Below the pieces are notes generated by a model that worked only from the letters and a program-made list of their open reading frames with translations, was not told the origin of the DNA and did no database searches. The position numbers and the translations under genes were made by a program. From Hazenella coriacea (lineage in GTDB: Bacteria > Bacillota > Bacilli > Thermoactinomycetales > Thermoactinomycetaceae), in assembly GCF_004341825.1 (NCBI RefSeq), contig NZ_SMAG01000008.1, forward strand, positions 55,711 through 119,710: a DNA stretch of 64,000 bases. The letters run 5' to 3'. Positions 18,055-28,236 of this stretch are shown piece by piece (position 1 is the stretch's first letter; each line of letters begins with the position of its first letter).

Positions 18055-18070
18055 AGCTTCAAACGTCTAT

Positions 18071-18109
18071 AAAAAAGCAGGGTGAAGCGGATCTTCACCT
18101 TGCTTTTTT
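18071..18109. terminator. bidirectional terminator between tsaD and the ABC-F gene
   Basis: AAAAAAGCAGGGTGAA pairs with TTCACCTTGCTTTTTT (one G-U), flanked by A and T runs so it can work on both strands for the convergent genes. Its right half also pairs with a later segment (see findings). Confidence 0.88.
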
Positions 18110-18183
18110 AAAAGATCGACTCATGGAAGGTGAAGATCCGCTGCGAGTTAGGCAGTTATTGTCTGATCAGTTTTGTTGTGAAA

Positions 18184-20097
18184 TCAGTCAGCAATTTCTG
18201 CCCATTCCTCTGTTTTAGAAGCTAAATCCGACTCTAGTTCTTGCAATTCTTTTTGTAATTCTGTACTTTTTAAGGGGTCCTGAAATAGTTCTGGTTGACA
18301 GAGTAGATCATGGATGGTCGAGACTCTTTCTTCAATTTGTTCAATCTCTCGTTCGATTTGCTCTATTTTTTGTTGTTTTTGTTTGAGACGTCGCTGTTCT
18401 TCTTTCTCACGCTGTCGATGAATAGCCGCTTCAGAAGCAGTTGATTGGTTGGACGCAGAGGTTGTCTCTTCCAATTTTTCTAAAGCTTTCTTCTCTAAAT
18501 ATCTTTCATAGTTTCCTGGGTAATCGCCAATTTCTTCAGGTGTTAGCTCCCAAATTCGTGTAGCTAGACGATTGATAAAGTAACGGTCATGGGAGACGAA
18601 AAGGAGAGTGCCTGGATATTCTTCAAGAGCTTGCTCTAAACGTTCTTTACTTTGCAAATCTAAATGGTTGGTTGGTTCGTCCATAAGTAAAAAGTTTGCC
18701 TGATTTAAAAGTCTTTTTGATAGAGAGAGACGGGCTTTTTCGCCTCCGCTGAGATCGTCCACCTTTTTAAATACATCCTCACCACTAAATAAAAATTGCC
18801 CGAGGACAGAACGGATGGTGGTTTGGTCTAGGTGTGGATAGTCATCCCAAAGCTCATCGATCACTTCTTTTTCTAAATCTAGTTCTTTTTGCTCTTGATC
18901 ATAATAATCTAATTGAACATTGGTTCCCCATTTCAAGTCACCAGATAAAGGAGTTAACTTTCCTGCGATCGTTTTAAGTAGGGTCGATTTCCCCATCCCA
19001 TTGGGACCTAATAGAGCAATTCGTTCACCTCGTTCAAGCTGAAAGGAAAGATGAGAGATGAGTGGTGAAGTTGGTTCATAGCCAATCGATATATTTTTTG
19101 CATCTAAGATGTGTCGACCACTCGTCACAGAGATATCAAAACGGATGGCTGCTTCTTTTTGCTTAGTGATGGGTGACTCGATTCGCTCCATTTTTTCCAA
19201 AGCTTTTCGACGGCTTTGGGCTCGTTTGGTGGTGGAAGCACGTACAATATTTTTTTGCACAAACTCTTCGGCTTTCTTGATTTCTACTTGTTGTTGTTCA
19301 TAAACTTTCTGCTGAAAAGCGATTCTTTCTTGCTTTTGCTTGGTGTATTGAGAGTAATTACCTACATAACGAGTCGCTCGATGACGTTCTAACTCATAAA
19401 TGACAGTGACGAGTCGATCTAAAAAGTAACGATCATGTGAAACGAGTAAAAGGGAACCCTGATAGGAAACGAGTGTTTGTTCCAACCAAGCAATCGCATT
19501 CATATCAAGATAGTTGGTAGGTTCGTCTAAAATGAGAAGGTCAGGCTCTTCCAATAAAATTTTGGCAAGAGCAACCCGCGTTTTTTGTCCGCCACTCAGT
19601 GTTGAAATCAACGTTCTTGACCAATCGAGTTCGCCTAATCCGAGTCCATGTAAAGCACCACGAATTTTTGCTTCATATGCATAGCCCCCTTGTTCTTCAA
19701 AGGATTCCTGGAGAGATGCATATTTATCTAGTGTTTTTTGATACAATATAGGATTAGAATAAACTTGTTCCTCTCCAATTTGTTTCTCTAGATTGCGTAG
19801 GTCCTCTTCCATTTGTCGGAGTTCATCAAAAACATGAAGTAACTCCTCCCAGATCGTCAATGATGAGTCGAGACCTGTGTGTTGTGCAAGATAGCCAACT
19901 TGAGCTTTTTTAGCTAGAAGGATTTCTCCCGCATCTGCTGAGATCTCCCCAGTAATAATTTTTAATAAGGTTGATTTTCCTGCTCCATTCACACCGATTA
20001 AGCCTACTCGTTCATTATTTTTGATTTGTATATCAATCTGTTCTAAAACAACGGTTCCACCAAAAGTTTTATCAATATTTTTTGTCTGTAGTAGCAT
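18184..20097 (-). CDS. ABC-F family ATP-binding protein (YdiF type)
   Basis: 637 residues: two ABC domains, each with Walker A (GVNGAGKST, GPNGMGKST), signature LSGGQKTR / LSGGEKARL and Walker B LLILDEPTN / LLMDEPTNHLD, joined by a charged linker of the kind that reaches into the ribosome. A C-terminal coiled coil (about residues 545-637) is rich in Gln, Glu and Lys. No membrane domain. The neighbour position next to tsaD matches B. subtilis ydiF. Translation-factor or ribosome-protection role is known for the family; the exact job here is unknown. GAGGTGG precedes the ATG. Confidence 0.93.
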   Translation of the reverse strand: MLLQTKNIDKTFGGTVVLEQIDIQIKNNERVGLIGVNGAGKSTLLKIITGEISADAGEILLAKKAQVGYLAQHTGLDSSLTIWEELLHVFDELRQMEEDLRNLEKQIGEEQVYSNPILYQKTLDKYASLQESFEEQGGYAYEAKIRGALHGLGLGELDWSRTLISTLSGGQKTRVALAKILLEEPDLLILDEPTNYLDMNAIAWLEQTLVSYQGSLLLVSHDRYFLDRLVTVIYELERHRATRYVGNYSQYTKQKQERIAFQQKVYEQQQVEIKKAEEFVQKNIVRASTTKRAQSRRKALEKMERIESPITKQKEAAIRFDISVTSGRHILDAKNISIGYEPTSPLISHLSFQLERGERIALLGPNGMGKSTLLKTIAGKLTPLSGDLKWGTNVQLDYYDQEQKELDLEKEVIDELWDDYPHLDQTTIRSVLGQFLFSGEDVFKKVDDLSGGEKARLSLSKRLLNQANFLLMDEPTNHLDLQSKERLEQALEEYPGTLLFVSHDRYFINRLATRIWELTPEEIGDYPGNYERYLEKKALEKLEETTSASNQSTASEAAIHRQREKEEQRRLKQKQQKIEQIEREIEQIEERVSTIHDLLCQPELFQDPLKSTELQKELQELESDLASKTEEWAEIAD

Positions 20098-20200
20098 AAT
20101 TCCACCTCATTAAATAGTCCGCAACCTTATAAATTCAGTGTATATGAGAGATCAGAGGAGGGCAAATCCATTTGAAGTGTTGAACCTTCTTAACAAGGAT

Positions 20201-20794
20201 GTGATAGATCTGTCTGAGCAAAAAAAGAATCTTCGAAAAAAGATGTTGGAAAAGCGAACTCAATTTTCCCCAAAGCGAGTTCAAGAACATTCTACGAAAA
20301 TATCAGAAAGAATCATTCAACAATCTTTCTACCAGCAATCCCAAACTATATTGTGTTATATGGCTTTTCGGAATGAAGTTGATCTACGTGGGGTGATGGA
20401 GGATGCGTGGGCACAAGGAAAACAAGTTTTACTGCCAAAGGTCAATCCTGCTGATCGTACGATGAAGTGTATCCAAGTCAAACAGATGAGTGATCTACAA
20501 CCGGGCTCTTACGGCATTATGGAACCTTTGGATGATTCTACAAAAGTCGTGCCTCCTACAGAGATCGATTTGGTGCTTGTTCCTGGAGTTGCCTTTGACT
20601 TACAAGGGTATCGCTTAGGATATGGTGGTGGCTATTACGACCGCTTTTTTTCACCCACTTCAAGTACCCCGATTCGTGTAGGTGTTGCTTTTCCCGAACA
20701 AGTTGTCTCGGATGTCTACCCTGAGCGACATGATCAGCCAATGCATTTTGTCATAACGTCAACAAATGTTTTACGCACAGTTCATCGATCCTGA
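20201..20794 (+). CDS. 5-formyltetrahydrofolate cyclo-ligase
   Basis: An MTHFS-family enzyme that converts 5-formyl-THF to methenyl-THF with ATP. The motifs DLVLVPGVAFD and YRLGYGGGYYDRF are diagnostic. The family is ~190 residues; the GTG at 20201 gives 197. The frame is open back to 20138, and GAGGAGG at 20155 lies too far from any in-frame start, so the start is uncertain. It is divergent from the ABC-F gene. Confidence 0.88.
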   Translation: MIDLSEQKKNLRKKMLEKRTQFSPKRVQEHSTKISERIIQQSFYQQSQTILCYMAFRNEVDLRGVMEDAWAQGKQVLLPKVNPADRTMKCIQVKQMSDLQPGSYGIMEPLDDSTKVVPPTEIDLVLVPGVAFDLQGYRLGYGGGYYDRFFSPTSSTPIRVGVAFPEQVVSDVYPERHDQPMHFVITSTNVLRTVHRS

Positions 20795-20948
20795 TATACA
20801 ATCATACTGGGAACATTTGAGTATAGGTACGATCAGGGTCGATGAAGGAAAACGACTAAAGGTTATGGTATATTTGACATACAAATAGTTCATGTGCGGA
20901 ATCTCACAAGGAATCGTAATATAAAAATCAGATGTTTGGAGGTGCCGT

Positions 20949-21614
20949 ATGAGTGAGCATAAAATTCCGCAAGTAACTGCAAAACGTTTACCTTTATATT
21001 ATCGATACTTAGAAAAACTTCATGCGATTGGAAAAACACGTGTTTCCTCCGCTGGGTTAAGTGATGCTTTACAAATAGACCCCGCTACCATTCGCCGTGA
21101 TTTCTCCTATTTGGGTGAACTAGGCAAAAAAGGATATGGGTATAATGTGACTTATTTACTTCAATTTTTACGGGATTATTTAAAACAAGACGAAGTGACC
21201 AGCGTCGTTTTGATTGGGGTCGGTAACTTAGGAACCGCACTACTTAGATATAATTTTTATCGAAGTCATAACACGAAGATTGTAGCTGGTTTTGATCAAG
21301 ATTACAGCAAAGTAGGTTCGGATATTGACGGGATTCCAGTTTATTCTATGGAGCGGTTGAAAGATGTGATTCAACTACACCATGTAGAAGTCGCTATTCT
21401 CACTGTCCCCGTCAATGTGGCACAATCAACAGCAGATTTCCTCGTTCAATCCGGGATTCGAGGAATTTTAAATTTTACACCTGCCCGTTTAACTGCACCA
21501 GAGCAGGTAAGAATTCATAACATCGATTTGACGATCGAATTACAAACATTAATCTATTTTTTAAAGAACTTTCCAACAGATGAAGAGATAGAATTGGATG
21601 ATCAAGATCTATAA
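20949..21614 (+). CDS. rex: redox-sensing transcriptional repressor Rex
   Basis: 221 residues: an N-terminal winged helix ([22 protein letters not shown]) and a C-terminal Rossmann domain ([16 protein letters not shown]) that senses the NADH/NAD+ ratio, with a final domain-swapped helix. Rex represses fermentation and respiration genes when NADH is low. GGAGGTG before the ATG. In B. subtilis moaC precedes it and tatAy follows; neither is seen here. Confidence 0.96.
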   Translation: MSEHKIPQVTAKRLPLYYRYLEKLHAIGKTRVSSAGLSDALQIDPATIRRDFSYLGELGKKGYGYNVTYLLQFLRDYLKQDEVTSVVLIGVGNLGTALLRYNFYRSHNTKIVAGFDQDYSKVGSDIDGIPVYSMERLKDVIQLHHVEVAILTVPVNVAQSTADFLVQSGIRGILNFTPARLTAPEQVRIHNIDLTIELQTLIYFLKNFPTDEEIELDDQDL

Positions 21615-21677
21615 AAAAGCTTAAACTGAAATCAATCTCACCCGCTTGGTGATCGGTGTGGGAAGGGGATAAGATTT

Positions 21678-22427
21678 ATGGAGCAACGTGAACAATCTTT
21701 TTCAGAGCATTTAGGTGAGTTGCGCCGTCGAATCGTTTGGATGGTGTTTACTTTTTTTGTAACATTAATCGTTGGATTTATTTTTGCGATGGACATCTTT
21801 CACTGGATTCGGGAAACGACTTTTTCTGATCTAGCGATTAATGCGTTTAGTCCAAGTGATTCGATTAAAGTGTACATGCAAATCTCTTTTATCATTGCAT
21901 TTGTGATTACTTCACCTGTAATCCTTTATCATATTTGGCAATTTGTCCGTCCAGGACTTCATCCGAAAGAGCAAAAAGCGACTCTCTTATATATCCCAGC
22001 TTCAGTGCTCCTATTTATTTGTGGACTGAGCTTTGGTTATTTTGCTGTTTTTCCATTTCTGATTCAATTTATGACCTCGATCAACGAGCAAATGGGAATC
22101 GTGGAAGTGTATGGGGTTTATCAAGCTTTTGGATTTCTTCTTAATATTGTCTTTCCGATCGCGTTGTTTTTTGAATTGCCCGTGGTCGTACTGTTTTTAA
22201 CTAGCTTGGGTATCTTAAAGCCGATCTATTTGATCAAAGCGAGAAGATATGCATATCTGTTGATGGTGATCATCGCAGCTGTGATCTCCCCCCCAGACTT
22301 TGTCTCAAATATTTTGGTAGCCATTCCGTTGATCTTACTCTATGAAGTGAGTATCTGGCTTTCTACATGGCTGTATCATCGGATGGAGAAAAGAAATCAA
22401 ATGAATCAGCTAGAGGATGAAAACTAA
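21678..22427 (+). CDS. tatC: Sec-independent translocase subunit TatC
   Basis: 249 residues with six membrane segments and the conserved N-terminal signature FSEHLGELRRRI, which binds twin-arginine signal peptides. It forms the receptor core of the Tat export pathway and needs a TatA partner. No tatA lies in the 63-bp gap after rex, so that subunit must be encoded elsewhere. Ends at a hairpin. Confidence 0.96.
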   Translation: MEQREQSFSEHLGELRRRIVWMVFTFFVTLIVGFIFAMDIFHWIRETTFSDLAINAFSPSDSIKVYMQISFIIAFVITSPVILYHIWQFVRPGLHPKEQKATLLYIPASVLLFICGLSFGYFAVFPFLIQFMTSINEQMGIVEVYGVYQAFGFLLNIVFPIALFFELPVVVLFLTSLGILKPIYLIKARRYAYLLMVIIAAVISPPDFVSNILVAIPLILLYEVSIWLSTWLYHRMEKRNQMNQLEDEN

Positions 22428-22454
22428 AACCTTGCATCACAGGTGCAGGGTTTT
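22426..22454 (+). terminator. terminator after tatC
   Basis: AAAACCTTGCA pairs with TGCAGGGTTTT (one G-U). The T run is short (four within the stem), so strength is uncertain. Confidence 0.7.
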
Positions 22455-22505
22455 CCTCTGGAGGATCTATTTACTGTTATATGACATATGGATTCAGATC
22501 CCGCC

Positions 22506-22575
22506 GGGGAGATGTTTCTCTGTCTCGCTCTCATAGCGTATACGCAAAAGTCGCTCACCAGAGAAACATCTCCCC
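22506..22575. repeat. 17-bp inverted repeat with inner palindrome in the tatC-groES gap
   Basis: GGGGAGATGTTTCTCTG and CAGAGAAACATCTCCCC are perfect inverted copies separated by 36 bp that contain GCGTATACGC. No T run follows. The rest of 22455-22880 holds no gene I can support. Could be a dispersed repeat or a regulatory hairpin. Confidence 0.7.
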
Positions 22576-22886
22576 ACTTATACCTGACTTCTTAGTGATT
22601 TAAGCTGGCTGTTTTGCTCAAGACGAGTCAGTAGTGTCGATGAGGCAATATTTACCTATATGTTTGTGTATCAGAGCTCGATTTTCGTCCTCCACGAGCT
22701 TGTACCTTAACTTATTATAAATTGACACCACTGTCTCACAATATCTTTTGTCCTAGAGTAGGACTTGTGTGAATACTGATAAAATAGGGCAGATAATTGG
22801 AAGCGATTCCAAAAAAATGATCCAATAGACAAAGAATGTGCAATTTTTTTGTCGAAGGTCTTGCAAAATGAAACAGAGATGAATAA

Positions 22887-22892
22887 TATAAT
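22887..22892 (+). promoter_or_regulatory. -10 box of the groESL promoter
   Basis: Perfect TATAAT placed just before the CIRCE operator. The -35 region is weak (TTGCAA at 22861 with a long spacer). Confidence 0.6.
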
Positions 22893-22900
22893 AATTGGTG

Positions 22901-22927
22901 TTAGCACTCGTTGACGTCGAGTGCTAA
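22901..22927. promoter_or_regulatory. CIRCE operator (HrcA site) of groESL
   Basis: TTAGCACTC-N9-GAGTGCTAA is a perfect CIRCE inverted repeat. HrcA binding here represses groESL in the absence of heat stress. Confidence 0.98.
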
Positions 22928-22963
22928 TAAGAAAACATCCACCTCACAAAGGAGGGTCTCATC

Positions 22964-23245
22964 ATGATCAAACCATTAGGAGATCGTGTCGTTTTGGAAG
23001 CTATTGAAAAAGAGGAAAAAACAGCAAGCGGAATCGTTCTTCCAGAAACCGCAAAAGAAAAGCCACAAGAAGGTCGGGTTGTAGCTGTTGGCTCTGGTCA
23101 TTTAGACGATGGAGATCGCATTGCTCTTGAAGTGAAAGAAGGCGATCGTGTCATTTTCTCCAAATACGCAGGTACTGAAGTGAAATACGAAGGTAAAGAA
23201 TATTTGATTCTTCGTGAAAGCGACATTCTAGCTGTTATCGGATAA
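22964..23245 (+). CDS. groES: co-chaperonin GroES
   Basis: A 93-residue heptameric lid protein. [11 protein letters not shown] at the start and the mobile loop [10 protein letters not shown] are intact. AAGGAGGG precedes the ATG, and CIRCE stands upstream. Forms an operon with groEL 65 nt downstream. Confidence 0.98.
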   Translation: MIKPLGDRVVLEAIEKEEKTASGIVLPETAKEKPQEGRVVAVGSGHLDDGDRIALEVKEGDRVIFSKYAGTEVKYEGKEYLILRESDILAVIG

Positions 23246-23280
23246 TACGATTGACTGTTTGTTTTACAAATGTAAAATAA

Positions 23281-24963
<1,683 letters not shown>

Positions 24964-25001
24964 CCCACGCAAAGCTTTTGAGTTAGATTTTATTAAATAA
25001 G

Positions 25002-25045
25002 AGAAAACCTCTCGTAAGGCTATAATTATGAGAGGTTTTCTTTTT
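25002..25045 (+). terminator. terminator of groESL
   Basis: AGAAAACCTCTC pairs with GAGAGGTTTTCT, loop of about 16 nt, then a T-rich tail. Confidence 0.88.
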
Positions 25046-25257
25046 AGTTTTTTGAGTCATAAGAGAATAGATATTCATTACTATATATGATGCTATAGCC
25101 TAACTATCCTCGAAATAACTAGATCATTCATCTGTTTTAATTAGTAAAACTTTATTTAAAAGACACTGTAAACACAATTTTCGTTCAAGAGAGGACATTT
25201 ACTAAAAAGGAAAGAGTAATAGAGATAATAAAATAACGTGAAAGGAATTTGATCTGA

Positions 25258-26166
25258 ATGAGTATTCCAGATTACCAAACGTTTATGTATCCCTTGTTAG
25301 AAATGTTGAAAGATGAAAACGAGCATACATTACGAGAAGCTTATAGTTATTTAGCTGACTACTTTCAATTGAGTAAAGAGGAACAGGAAGAGTTCTTGCC
25401 AAGTGGAAATCAGTTAGTTTTTCATAATCGGATTGGATGGGCAAGAACTTACCTGAAAAAAGCAGGAATGCTAGAAAATATTCGTAGAGGAACATTTGTT
25501 ATAACAAAACGTGGACTTCAGGTTCTTGCAGATCCTTCAATTGGTCAGCTAACCAAGCAATATTTATTAAAATATGAGGAATTTAGACATTTTATAAATA
25601 ACGAAAATAGTACTGGGAATAAGGGAGAATGCGAACCAGCGGAACGGGAACTAACACCACAAGAACAATTAGAAGAGAGCTATGAAGTACTTGAGAGCCA
25701 GTTACGTGAAGAATTACTTGAAAAAGTTAAAAGATGTTCTCCGGATTTTTTTGAGCGTTTAGTAGTAGAATTATTGGTAGCAATGGGGTATGGTGGTTCT
25801 ATTGAGGATGCCGGAAAAGCCATTGGAAGGAGTGGAGACGAAGGAATTGATGGCATAATTAAAGAAGATGTGTTGGGGTTAGACATGATTTATGTGCAGG
25901 CAAAACGATGGGAGGGGATCATTGGTCGTCCAGAGATTCAAAAGTTTGCCGGTAGTCTAGAAGGACAGCGTGCACGAAAAGGTGTTTTTATTACTACATC
26001 CGATTTTACAAAAGAATCAAAAGACTATGTAGGAAAAATTGAGAAAAAGATTATTCTTATAAATGGGATTGAATTAGCGAAGTACATGATGAAATATAAT
26101 ATCGGTGTTTCTAAGGTAATGCAGTATACAGTAAAGAGGATCGACTTAGATTACTTCGAGGAGTAG
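25258..26166 (+). CDS. Mrr-like type IV restriction endonuclease
   Basis: 302 residues: an N-terminal winged-helix Mrr_N domain (about 1-90) and a C-terminal Mrr_cat nuclease domain. The catalytic signature is visible around residues 195-225 as SGDEGIDGIIKED, then YVQAKRW, the PD-(D/E)xK variant with Gln used by Mrr. RARKGVFITTSDFTKESKDY is also a family motif. Mrr proteins cut methylated foreign DNA. First gene of the island, on its own strand block, AT-richer than groEL. The ATG follows AAAGGAA. Confidence 0.9.
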   Translation: MSIPDYQTFMYPLLEMLKDENEHTLREAYSYLADYFQLSKEEQEEFLPSGNQLVFHNRIGWARTYLKKAGMLENIRRGTFVITKRGLQVLADPSIGQLTKQYLLKYEEFRHFINNENSTGNKGECEPAERELTPQEQLEESYEVLESQLREELLEKVKRCSPDFFERLVVELLVAMGYGGSIEDAGKAIGRSGDEGIDGIIKEDVLGLDMIYVQAKRWEGIIGRPEIQKFAGSLEGQRARKGVFITTSDFTKESKDYVGKIEKKIILINGIELAKYMMKYNIGVSKVMQYTVKRIDLDYFEE

Positions 26167-26288
26167 GGGTTATTTATTCTTAAAATAGGGTGACTTTGAA
26201 ATACTGCAATATGGGGAAGAGAAATTTAATATATGTAAATTCTAGAATAATCTTTTATTGCATGGAAGTATATTGTAATGATGAAATT

Positions 26289-26336
26289 ACGAGGGTCTTC
26301 CCATAGGCTTGGCGGAACCTATGGGAAGACTCTTTT
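26289..26336. terminator. hairpin terminator between the convergent mrr-like and helicase genes
   Basis: GTCTTCCCATAGG pairs perfectly with CCTATGGGAAGAC, followed by TCTTTT on the plus strand and preceded by a run that can serve the minus strand. Confidence 0.8.
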
Positions 26337-26352
26337 CAACTGACACCAGTGA

Positions 26353-28236
26353 CTATAATTGTAAGAGTTCTACTTCACTTTCCTCAAACCATCCTTCCTC
26401 TAAAACATGCCTTTTGACCGAATGAGGATCTGTTGAATAAGCTATGATAGCGAGACTTTCTTTTGCACGGCTACATGTAACATAGAATAAACGCCTCGTT
26501 CGGTCCATACTTGTCTCCTTGCCTGTGTTTTCATTTAAAATATCTTGCTTAGTTTTTTCTTTAGCTCCAAATAACTTTTCATAGCTGAATAATTTACCAT
26601 GTGCTTCGCTGTCATCAATAGTTACCATTACACGTGGAAATTCAAGCCCTTTGACTCCCTGGTGAGTCATGAAGTTTGATTTGCCAGTTATGTAAGAATC
26701 GTATGCTTTAATCTGGCTGAATGGAGCATTTAGAAATAGATCCCAGGCTGTTGCCACGTCTTTTTCCTTATTCTCATTAATTTCTTCTTTAATGTATTGA
26801 TCTCTAGTTGTAAGTGTAAAAGAATACAAGTTGTTTGGAATCTCGAATAAGTTAAATTCTGCTATAGACTGTAAGATATCAATACATCGTGGGTCATTAT
26901 GCTTGTCCCATAATGATAGCAATTGATTCGTAGCTTCCTGTGCTTTTTTAATAAGTCGTAATTGATCTTTTTCATTTTTTTGTATTTTAATGAGTGGAGA
27001 ATATTTTCTTACGATGCTTGCTACGGTAAATTTATCCCCGGTTTTATGGGCATTTACTATAGGTAAAATGATTTGCGTAAAAAATTTCAATTCAGAAAGT
27101 GAACCATCTAGTAATCCAGATTGTAATTTATCTATTTGATAAAGAGGCTTGAATATATGTGAGAATCCTAATCGATTAGCAGCCATATGATGTTCAAGAA
27201 TAAGAGTGGTGTAATTTCCATCAACATCTATCCATTTTGGATCATGGGTGATTTCTGCCATGCGTTTTCTGGCTATAAGTTCTACATTTGTTTTTTCTGT
27301 TGTTACAGGGTGTATGAACAAACGGACAAACCCTTCATTTTTGTCTGAACGTGCTAATTGTTCTTGATTATCAACAGTAGATCTGATCTTATTTATCAAC
27401 TTAATTATTCGTGGTGAGCATCTGTGATTCATTTTTTTTACTGGTTTTTCCCATCTTTTCGGCAGGTTAGTTCCAAGATTAGCTTTACCATCAGAGTAAA
27501 TTCTTTGCATAGTATCACCAAATAATCCTAACAAGAAGTCTTTCTGATTCTCTCTTTCAACTTTAAACAGTGCATCTATAAGGTTTTTATTCGTATCTTG
27601 ACACTCATCAACGAAAAGAATTGGAAATTTACTAATTAATATATTTTGCATCAAAGGTTCGTTAGTTAAGAAGTATGCTCCAATACTGATTACTTCACTA
27701 TGGTTTAAAGATTCTTTACCATGATTAAGACTATTTGGGTTGTAAGTGAACTGTGTAATCTTTTTGATATTTAGAAGCCGATTTTCTTTAGTCTCTATTT
27801 TTTTTTCACGATTGATGAAAGTCTTGGTTCCAGCACGACCCTTTTCTTGATCGGATTTTAATATTTCAATTTGTCTTTTTAAATCCTCAATCAACCACTT
27901 TCTTATGTCTTCATTAAAACCTTTGATTAATTCCCATATGAAAGTATGTATGGTTGACACAGAAAACAGTGGATCATAACCAAGACGACTTTCAATTTCT
28001 TCACAGGCAGCATTTGTGTACGTAATTACAGCTACTCTTTGGCCACGTAGCTGTAATTTTTTGTAATGATTTTCTTTGAATTTCTCCAGTGCAGTGACCA
28101 AAGATCTAGTTTTTCCAGAACCAGCTCCAGCAAATAAGAAGAAACTCCTTAAATTGTCAGGGTTCATACAATTAGAAATGGTTTCATCTACGTGATTATC
28201 AATATAATTATCTTTGTTTTGTTCTACATTAATCAT
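26353..28236 (-). CDS. UvrD/Rep-like superfamily 1 helicase, GajB-like partner
   Basis: 627 residues: Walker A AGAGSGKTRS near residue 38, motif Ia/Ib region YTNAACEEI, Walker B LFVDECQDTN near 212, the VKGLEFPRV motif V segment near 515 and the C-terminal RLFYVTCSRAKE. The start overlaps the upstream OLD-family gene by one base, so the pair is translationally coupled. An OLD/TOPRIM nuclease followed by a UvrD helicase is the composition of Gabija (gajA-gajB) and of class 2 OLD nucleases. It is longer than canonical GajB (~490). Confidence 0.85.
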   Translation of the reverse strand: MINVEQNKDNYIDNHVDETISNCMNPDNLRSFFLFAGAGSGKTRSLVTALEKFKENHYKKLQLRGQRVAVITYTNAACEEIESRLGYDPLFSVSTIHTFIWELIKGFNEDIRKWLIEDLKRQIEILKSDQEKGRAGTKTFINREKKIETKENRLLNIKKITQFTYNPNSLNHGKESLNHSEVISIGAYFLTNEPLMQNILISKFPILFVDECQDTNKNLIDALFKVERENQKDFLLGLFGDTMQRIYSDGKANLGTNLPKRWEKPVKKMNHRCSPRIIKLINKIRSTVDNQEQLARSDKNEGFVRLFIHPVTTEKTNVELIARKRMAEITHDPKWIDVDGNYTTLILEHHMAANRLGFSHIFKPLYQIDKLQSGLLDGSLSELKFFTQIILPIVNAHKTGDKFTVASIVRKYSPLIKIQKNEKDQLRLIKKAQEATNQLLSLWDKHNDPRCIDILQSIAEFNLFEIPNNLYSFTLTTRDQYIKEEINENKEKDVATAWDLFLNAPFSQIKAYDSYITGKSNFMTHQGVKGLEFPRVMVTIDDSEAHGKLFSYEKLFGAKEKTKQDILNENTGKETSMDRTRRLFYVTCSRAKESLAIIAYSTDPHSVKRHVLEEGWFEESEVELLQL

